This document shows, piece after piece, positions 58,560 through 64,000 of a stretch of 64,000 nt of DNA. This DNA comes from Hoeflea_A sp965216535 (GTDB lineage: Bacteria > Pseudomonadota > Alphaproteobacteria > Rhizobiales > Rhizobiaceae). Where the stretch lies: assembly GCA_965216535.1 (NCBI GenBank), contig OZ244175.1, positions 6,014,001-6,078,000 of the forward strand, given 5' to 3'. The notes beneath the pieces are model-generated. The model saw only the letters and a list, made by a program, of their open reading frames with translations, was not told the origin of the DNA and did no database searches. The translations under genes and the position numbers were made by a program. Positions within the stretch are counted from its first letter, which is position 1. Every line of letters begins with the position of its first letter.

Positions 58560-59501
58560 ATGGGGTTCGCGATGTCGACTGCCAGCCTAGCCAAAACCGA
58601 ATACGATTCCACCAACAGATCCTGGTACAAACGGAACGAGATCAGCGTCACGCCGTGGCTCTTTCTTCTGCCGGCGATCCTGTTCTTCATGGTCTATGTG
58701 ATCATCCCGATCTTCCAGAGCTTCGAAATTTCGCTTTTCGCCTGGGACGGATTGGGTGCCCGAGAATACATCGGCACTGAAAACTATGTCGAACTGTGGG
58801 ATGACCCGGCGTTCTACACGTCGCTGAAAAACAACATCATCTGGCTGATCCTGTACCTGCTTGCAATCCCGGCCGGATTGTTCATTGCCCTCTTCCTGAA
58901 CCAAACGGTCATGGGAATTCGGCTTTACAAGTCACTGTTCTTTTTCCCGTTCGTCATCAGCCAGGTGGTTGTCGGACTGGTCTTCACCTGGTTCTACGAC
59001 CCGACTTTCGGTCTGTTCAACACAGTCATCGGCTGGGTCGGACTTGGGCCAATCAACGTTTTGGGTGACCCGACCTACGTGACCTACGGCATCATCGCCG
59101 CCGGCCTTTGGCCGCAGACGGCCTATTGCATGATCCTGTATCTGACTGGCCTCAACGCCGTTGATCCGGAACAGATCGAGGCAGCGCGACTGGACGGTGC
59201 GAAGGGCTGGAAAATGCTCTGGTACGTTATCGTCCCGCAGCTCAAGCCTGCGACCTTCATCGCCTTCGTGGTGACGATCGTCGGCGCATTGCGGTCCTTC
59301 GACCTGATTTCGGTCATGACGAACGGCGGACCGTTCGGTGAAAGCCGCGTGCTGAGTTTCTACATGTTCGAGGTCGCACTCTCCGAATACGGCTTCCGCA
59401 TGGGTTATGGCGCCGCCATCGCCGTGGTGCTGTTCTTCATCATGCTGTTCTTCATCGCGTACTTCCTTTACTCGATGTACCAAGAAGAGAGGGGTCGCTG
59501 A
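58560..59501 (+). CDS. ABC sugar transporter permease (MalF/UgpA type)
   Basis: This is a 313-residue inner-membrane permease with six transmembrane segments. The cytoplasmic coupling motif EAARLDGAKGWKMLWYVIVP (EAA loop) contacts the ATPase. The N-terminus (WLFLLPAILFFMVYVIIPIF) is typical of CUT1 permeases. ATG at 58560 and ATG at 58572 are both possible; the second lies six bases after GGGG. It is the first of two permease genes of the galactoside importer and is followed by the partner gene after one base. Confidence 0.94.
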   Translation: MGFAMSTASLAKTEYDSTNRSWYKRNEISVTPWLFLLPAILFFMVYVIIPIFQSFEISLFAWDGLGAREYIGTENYVELWDDPAFYTSLKNNIIWLILYLLAIPAGLFIALFLNQTVMGIRLYKSLFFFPFVISQVVVGLVFTWFYDPTFGLFNTVIGWVGLGPINVLGDPTYVTYGIIAAGLWPQTAYCMILYLTGLNAVDPEQIEAARLDGAKGWKMLWYVIVPQLKPATFIAFVVTIVGALRSFDLISVMTNGGPFGESRVLSFYMFEVALSEYGFRMGYGAAIAVVLFFIMLFFIAYFLYSMYQEERGR

Positions 59502-59502
59502 C

Positions 59503-60351
59503 ATGTTCCCGACACCTATTCAAAAGACGCCGCGCAGCTGGCAAATCAGCTATCAGGCACTTCTGCCGGTCGCGCTGATCTTCTGGCTGTTGCCGCTGAT
59601 CGCCGTCGCTCTGTTCTCGGTCAAACCAGAAGGCGATTTCTCCGGGGGCCAGTACTGGTCACTGCCATCGACCTTCGGCGGCTTCGAGAACTACGGAAGA
59701 GTGTTCTTCGAATCCGACATGCCCCGGTACCTGCTCAACTCTCTGTTGATCACGGTGCCGACGGCGATCGGCGCCGTGGCGCTTGCCTGCATGGCGGGAT
59801 TTGCCCTTGGCATCTACAAGTTCAAGCTCAACCTGTGGATCTTCTTCCTGTTCGTCGCCGGCAATTTCGTTCCCTTCCAGATCCTGATGGTGCCGGTTCG
59901 GGACCTCACGCTGGATCTGGGCCTCTACAACACCAAGACCGGCCTCGTGCTGTTCCACATCGCCTTCCAGTCAGGATTCTGTACCCTCTTCATGCGCAAC
60001 TTCATCAAGGGCCTGCCCTTTGCCCTGATCGAAGCCGCGCGGGTCGAGGGCATCGCCGAGTGGAAGATTTTCTGGTACATCGTCCTGCCGTTGATGAAAC
60101 CAGCCATCGCCGCGTTGAGCGTGCTGATCTTTACCTTCATCTGGAACGACTATTTCTGGGCGATCGTGCTGACTCAGGGTGTTGAATCGCAGCCGGTGAC
60201 GGCAGGCATCACATCGTTCAATGCTCAGTTCCGGGCCGCCTATCACCTGATGAGCGCCGGAGCCATCGTGGCTGCGCTGCCGCCCGTCGCGATGTTCTTC
60301 CTGATGCAGAAGCACTTCATCGCCGGCCTGACACTCGGAGCCGTCAAATGA
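59503..60351 (+). CDS. ABC sugar transporter permease (MalG/UgpE type)
   Basis: This is a 282-residue partner permease with six transmembrane segments and the EAA loop EAARVEGIAEWKIFWYIVLP. The N-terminal ALLPVALIFWLLPLIAVALF starts the first helix, and a C-terminal HFIAGLTLGAVK is standard for MalG-type subunits. ATG at 59503 follows GAGAGGGG inside the end of the preceding gene. With the MalF-type subunit, the UgpC-type ATPase and the binding protein it forms a complete CUT1 importer. Confidence 0.95.
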   Translation: MFPTPIQKTPRSWQISYQALLPVALIFWLLPLIAVALFSVKPEGDFSGGQYWSLPSTFGGFENYGRVFFESDMPRYLLNSLLITVPTAIGAVALACMAGFALGIYKFKLNLWIFFLFVAGNFVPFQILMVPVRDLTLDLGLYNTKTGLVLFHIAFQSGFCTLFMRNFIKGLPFALIEAARVEGIAEWKIFWYIVLPLMKPAIAALSVLIFTFIWNDYFWAIVLTQGVESQPVTAGITSFNAQFRAAYHLMSAGAIVAALPPVAMFFLMQKHFIAGLTLGAVK

Positions 60352-60379
60352 TCCGATGCCTGACACCAGGAAAGCGGCC

Positions 60380-62464
60380 ATGATCCAATGCTGGCGGCTG
60401 GATGACAGGCGTCAGACTCTGGTACTCGGTTCCCATCGGGATCACCTCGCCGAGGTGATCTACTGGGGACCGAGACTGCCGGACGACGAGGATCTGAGTA
60501 CCCTATTTTCTGTACATGCCATCGATGTCACCGGTGGCATGCTTGACTTGAACCCCGAGCTTTCCGTTTCCCCCGAAGCGACACGAACCTTTCCCGGCCA
60601 GCCGGGCCTGATCGTGCGTGCCCGGGACGGCACCCAGCTGTTGACGAAATTCTGTCTCGTCAGCACCGAGGAAGAGCCGGGAAAGCTCCGGCTTGTCTTC
60701 ACCGACGAAAACAATGGCCTGACCTACGTTGCTCGATTTGCGATCAACGCCCAGACGCACGTGATCGAGACGCAGTCTTCGCTGGAGGCAGATCAGCCGG
60801 TGCACCTGCACTGGATGTCCGCCCCGGTAATGCCGGCGCCGCAGCTGTCCGACGAAATGATCGATGTCGCCGGCCGCTGGTGCGGAGAGTTTCAACTCAA
60901 CCGCACGGCCTGGTCGCCGGGGATGCGGTTTCGCGAAAACCGGACCGGGCGGACTGGACACGAACATTTCCCGGGCCTGATGGTCCCTTGCCGCGGAGCC
61001 ACCAACACCCAGGGACAGGCCTATGCCTTCCACTATGGTTGGTCGGGCGGTCACAAGATGATCGCAGAGGAACTGCCGGATGGACGGCGGCAGATCCAGT
61101 TCGGCCACGCCGAACGCATGGAGGTGGCGCCTCAGACCCGGTTCGAGACGGCGCCGCTCTACATCACCTTTTCCGATGACGGATTGAACGGCTGCGCCGT
61201 CGCATTCCAACGGCACCTGCGCGACGAGATCGTGCACATGCCCGATGCCGGCCGCGCCAGGCCAGTGCATTTCAATTGCTGGGAAGCCGTCTATTTCGAC
61301 CACAATCTGCCGGCCCTCCAGAAGATCGCGACACGCGCGGCCGAGCTCGGCGCGGAGCGTTTCGTGCTGGATGACGGCTGGTTCGGCCGCCGCGATGACG
61401 ACACCAGGGCATTGTCGGATTGGGAGGTCGACCCGCGCAAATACCCGGACGGGCTCAACCCGCTGATCGAGCATGTGCACAAAATCGGCATGACGTTCGG
61501 CATCTGGTTCGAGCCGGAAATGATCAATCCGGATTCCGACATTCACAGGGCCCATCCGGACTGGGCGCTGGGGGGCGAAGACCAGATCCTCGGCAGGAAT
61601 CAGAAAGCTCTCAACATGGCCTTGCCGGAGGTCCAGAATTTTCTGTTTGACCGGATCGCGGCCGTGCTCAGGGACCACGCCATCGAATATATCAAGTGGG
61701 ACCACAACCGTGTTCTGCCGATGCCGGATGCTGCACAGACGCGCGGCTCATACGCATTGATCGACCGGTTGCGCCGGGAGTTCCCGCATGTCGAGATCGA
61801 AAGCTGCGCCTCCGGTGGCGGGCGTATCGATTTTGGCATCCTCAAACGCACCCATCGCATCTGGCTCAGTGACAGCAACGACGCGCTTGAGCGGCTGAGG
61901 ATGCAGCACAATGCCTGCCTGTTTCTGCCCGCCGCGGTAACCGGCAGCCATGTCGGCCCGCGCAAATGCCACACGTCCGGACGGGTTCTGGACATGCACT
62001 TTCGCGCCTGGGTCGCGGCCCAACGGCATATGGGCATTGAAATGGACCCGCGCGAGCTGACGGAAGAAGAAGCGGGAATCCTTCGCCGCGTCATCGGCTG
62101 GTGGAAGGAAAACCGCGATTGGATGATGAGCGCCGACATCCTGCGATTGGAGAGCCCGGACCCGGCTGTGGTTGCCGAACAGCAGCTCGCCACCGATCAC
62201 AGCCGCTTCGTCGTGTTTGTCGGCAAGGCAACGACCAGCAGCCAGATTGCGCCCAGACCGCTGCGGCTGACGCGACTGGACCCGGATGCCCGATACCGCA
62301 TCACCCTGATCAACCGCGACAGCGCCAGCGGCCTGTCGCGCGGCACACTGACACTGAAATCGGAATCGGTCGATCTCAGCGGCACCTACCTGATGAACCA
62401 TGGACTGACCCTGCCGTGGAGTTTTCCTGAAACCATGTGGGTCATCGAGGGAACGCGGCTATGA
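60380..62464 (+). CDS. Alpha-galactosidase, glycoside hydrolase family 36
   Basis: This is a 694-residue cytoplasmic GH36 enzyme that releases terminal alpha-linked galactose. An N-terminal beta-sandwich (about 1-290) precedes a TIM barrel with NCWEAVYFDHN, RFVLDDGWFGRRDDD, GIWFEPEMINPDSD, the nucleophile Asp in YIKWDHNR (residue 441), ESCASGGGR and the acid/base Asp in LSDSNDA (residue 498). No signal peptide is present, so galactosides are imported intact first. ATG at 60380 follows AGGAAAG; ATG at 60356 is poorly placed. It lies 28 bases after the permease gene. Confidence 0.95.
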   Translation: MIQCWRLDDRRQTLVLGSHRDHLAEVIYWGPRLPDDEDLSTLFSVHAIDVTGGMLDLNPELSVSPEATRTFPGQPGLIVRARDGTQLLTKFCLVSTEEEPGKLRLVFTDENNGLTYVARFAINAQTHVIETQSSLEADQPVHLHWMSAPVMPAPQLSDEMIDVAGRWCGEFQLNRTAWSPGMRFRENRTGRTGHEHFPGLMVPCRGATNTQGQAYAFHYGWSGGHKMIAEELPDGRRQIQFGHAERMEVAPQTRFETAPLYITFSDDGLNGCAVAFQRHLRDEIVHMPDAGRARPVHFNCWEAVYFDHNLPALQKIATRAAELGAERFVLDDGWFGRRDDDTRALSDWEVDPRKYPDGLNPLIEHVHKIGMTFGIWFEPEMINPDSDIHRAHPDWALGGEDQILGRNQKALNMALPEVQNFLFDRIAAVLRDHAIEYIKWDHNRVLPMPDAAQTRGSYALIDRLRREFPHVEIESCASGGGRIDFGILKRTHRIWLSDSNDALERLRMQHNACLFLPAAVTGSHVGPRKCHTSGRVLDMHFRAWVAAQRHMGIEMDPRELTEEEAGILRRVIGWWKENRDWMMSADILRLESPDPAVVAEQQLATDHSRFVVFVGKATTSSQIAPRPLRLTRLDPDARYRITLINRDSASGLSRGTLTLKSESVDLSGTYLMNHGLTLPWSFPETMWVIEGTRL

Positions 62465-62545
62465 GATCCGCCAACCGTCCATTGTCGCGGCTTGAGCATC
62501 GTAACGCGCCGGCCCGTGAACCGAGTGAACTGGAGTAAAGCGCAG

Positions 62546-63316
62546 ATGAAACTCGACGCACATTTTGACGACCTGAAGGGACAATCGGTGTTTATCACCG
62601 GTGGAGGTTCCGGCATCGGCGCTTGGCTCACCGAAGGATTTGTCGCGCAGGGGGCGAAAGTCGCCTTCGTCCAACGCTCCGATGCGACCGAACTTTGCGA
62701 CCGTCTCGAAGCAGAATATCAGAACCGGCCGCTTTTCATGGCCTGCGACATCACCGATATCGAGGCGTTGCGCACAGCGGTTCAGCAGGCGCGCGATGCA
62801 AACGGTCCCATCACGGTTTTGGTCAACAACGCCGCGTCCGACAACCGTCACGGTCTGCACGACTACTCGGTCGATGACTGGGACAGGTCAATGGCCATCA
62901 ATCTTCGGCCGCATTTCTTCACCGCGCAGGAAGTTGCTGGTGACATGCGGGCGGCCGGGCACGGTTCCATCATCAATTTCTCTTCCATATCCTACATGAT
63001 GGGCAATGAGGGCTACCCGGCCTATGTGGCGGCGAAATCGGCGATCACTGGCCTCACCCGCGGACTGGCGCGCGAGCTCGGCGGCGACAACATCCGCGTC
63101 AACGCACTCATGCCGGGCTGGGTTCTGACCGAGCGCCAGCGCGACCTCTGGGTCACCCCGGAAGGTCTCGAGGCACACCTTGAACGGCAGTGCCTGAAAC
63201 AGGAAATCCTTCCGGAAGACATCGTCGCGCCGACATTGTTCCTCGCCTCTTCCGCCTCCCGGATGATGACCAGCCAGGCGCTCGTCGTCGACGGCGGTGT
63301 CGTGATGACCGGGTGA
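62546..63316 (+). CDS. SDR, probable galactose 1-dehydrogenase or related sugar dehydrogenase
   Basis: This 256-residue SDR has the cofactor motif ITGGGSGIGAWLTEGF, NNAASDN, catalytic Ser in SIINFSSISYM, Tyr-x3-Lys in AYVAAKSAI and MPGWVLTERQ. Between an alpha-galactosidase and 2-dehydro-3-deoxygalactonokinase, the simplest role is oxidation of galactose to galactonolactone, the first step of the De Ley-Doudoroff route; this is inferred from context. ATG at 62546 follows GGAG at about ten bases. Three bases separate it from the kinase gene. Confidence 0.85.
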   Translation: MKLDAHFDDLKGQSVFITGGGSGIGAWLTEGFVAQGAKVAFVQRSDATELCDRLEAEYQNRPLFMACDITDIEALRTAVQQARDANGPITVLVNNAASDNRHGLHDYSVDDWDRSMAINLRPHFFTAQEVAGDMRAAGHGSIINFSSISYMMGNEGYPAYVAAKSAITGLTRGLARELGGDNIRVNALMPGWVLTERQRDLWVTPEGLEAHLERQCLKQEILPEDIVAPTLFLASSASRMMTSQALVVDGGVVMTG

Positions 63317-63319
63317 TCC

Positions 63320-64000
63320 ATGGAAGCACGTTTCGCGGCAGTCGACTGGGGTACGTCAAGCTTTCGCATCTGGCTTGTGTCGGATGAGAACGCCGTGCTG
63401 GCGGAACGGCGCAGCCACGAGGGCATGATCCATGCTGCCAATGCCGGCTTCGAGCAGGTTCTCGATGCCCATCTTGCCGCCCTTGGTGCCGGGCCTGACC
63501 TTCCGGTGGTCATCTGCGGCATGGCAGGGTCACGGCAAGGCTGGCAGGAAGCGCGCTACCTGACGGTACCGGCGGCTCTTTCGGATATCGTCGACAAGGC
63601 AGTGCAGGTCGAAGGCCAGCAGCGCGACATCCGCATTCTGCCGGGTCTGGCCCAGCGCGACGAGGACCGACCTGATGTGATGCGGGGAGAGGAAACGCAA
63701 CTCCTGGGCGGCCTTTCCGATGCACCGGCCGAAGGCCTTGCCTGCCTGCCGGGAACCCACTCGAAATGGGTCCGCTTCTCCAATTCCCGGGTTACCGGCT
63801 TTTCCAGCCAGATGACCGGCGAATTGTTTGCCCTGCTGGCGAAACAGTCGATCCTGCGCCATGCCGTCGGCCCCGGCCCGGACTGCAGTCCGACAAGCGA
63901 AGCCTATCTTGATGCCGTACGCAAAGGTTACCGCCGACCAGCGGAGATGTCGCGGCAGTTGTTCTCGCTGCGTGCCGGACAGCTTCTGTTCGAGCGCTCG
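63320..64000 (+). CDS. dgoK: 2-dehydro-3-deoxygalactonokinase, cut by window end
   Basis: The first 227 codons of DgoK are present; this kinase phosphorylates 2-dehydro-3-deoxy-D-galactonate with ATP in the De Ley-Doudoroff galactose pathway. The ASKHA-like start AAVDWGTSSFRIWL is typical, followed by VICGMAGSRQGWQEARYL, DVMRGEETQLLG and LPGTHSKWVRF. The frame is open to position 64000, and about 80 further residues are expected. ATG at 63320 overlaps nothing and lies three bases after the SDR stop. An aldolase gene (dgoA) would be expected just beyond the window. Confidence 0.93.
   Translation, partial: MEARFAAVDWGTSSFRIWLVSDENAVLAERRSHEGMIHAANAGFEQVLDAHLAALGAGPDLPVVICGMAGSRQGWQEARYLTVPAALSDIVDKAVQVEGQQRDIRILPGLAQRDEDRPDVMRGEETQLLGGLSDAPAEGLACLPGTHSKWVRFSNSRVTGFSSQMTGELFALLAKQSILRHAVGPGPDCSPTSEAYLDAVRKGYRRPAEMSRQLFSLRAGQLLFERS

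Noticed and set aside
60503..61705. 400-codon minus-strand frame
   Set aside because: It is antisense to the GH36 alpha-galactosidase, which has all catalytic residues.

Overview
The window reads as a piece of an alphaproteobacterial chromosome. The gene content fits a marine or soil Hyphomicrobiales/Rhodobacterales-type organism, but the genus cannot be fixed from this sequence. The evidence is high GC with frequent ATGA and TGATG stop/start overlaps, tripartite TRAP transporters, a SoxBDAG sarcosine oxidase operon, a DmdB-type acyl-CoA ligase and an RpoE/ChrR sigma/anti-sigma module. There are about 57 credible protein genes and one tRNA-Arg(CCG). No rRNA, CRISPR array, integrase or intact insertion sequence was seen.

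Region 1 (1-14.7 kb) is a catabolic island. It holds the 3' part of an oxalate/malonate-CoA-ligase-like enzyme and a ketopantoate-reductase-family protein that appears to start with ATC. A GNAT enzyme and a divergent GntR regulator with a palindromic operator candidate follow. Then come an SDR, two complete TRAP transporters back to back, a thiamine-diphosphate enzyme, a LigM-like (GcvT fold) O-demethylase and its divergent IclR regulator. Together they suggest uptake and breakdown of organic acids, one of them possibly methoxylated. Region 2 (15-19.2 kb) is a two-gene RND efflux pump.

Region 3 (19.3-37 kb) is accessory in character, with lower GC in places. It contains an AAA+ ATPase fused to a SLOG-like nucleotide-binding domain, divergent from a Nudix hydrolase. 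It continues with an AsnC regulator divergent from an alpha/beta-hydrolase/cupin/ketol-acid-reductoisomerase-like cluster, then two unrelated alpha/beta hydrolases and a ribokinase. Next are several small secreted or unknown proteins, and a two-gene locus coding for a secreted von Willebrand A protein and a 1031-residue exported protein with Cys-rich repeats and a coiled coil. It ends beside the tRNA-Arg gene.

Region 4 (37.4-49.7 kb) has a secreted hydrolase, the sarcosine oxidase operon soxBDAG with a LysR gene behind it, a leftward three-gene lipid-carrier glycosylation operon (GT2, LAB_N-like membrane protein, ArnT-like GT83), and the DmdB-like ligase.

Region 5 (49.7-55.1 kb) is a stress module: DUF2177, FAD oxidoreductase plus DUF1365, SDR, ChrR, ECF sigma factor and a fasciclin protein. 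Four promoters here, in two divergent pairs, share one pattern, TGATCY-N16-CGTA. This defines a local ECF sigma regulon. Region 6 (55.2-64 kb) is a galactoside catabolic operon: IclR regulator and ABC ATPase leftward; binding protein, two permeases, GH36 alpha-galactosidase, SDR and 2-dehydro-3-deoxygalactonokinase (cut by the window end) rightward.
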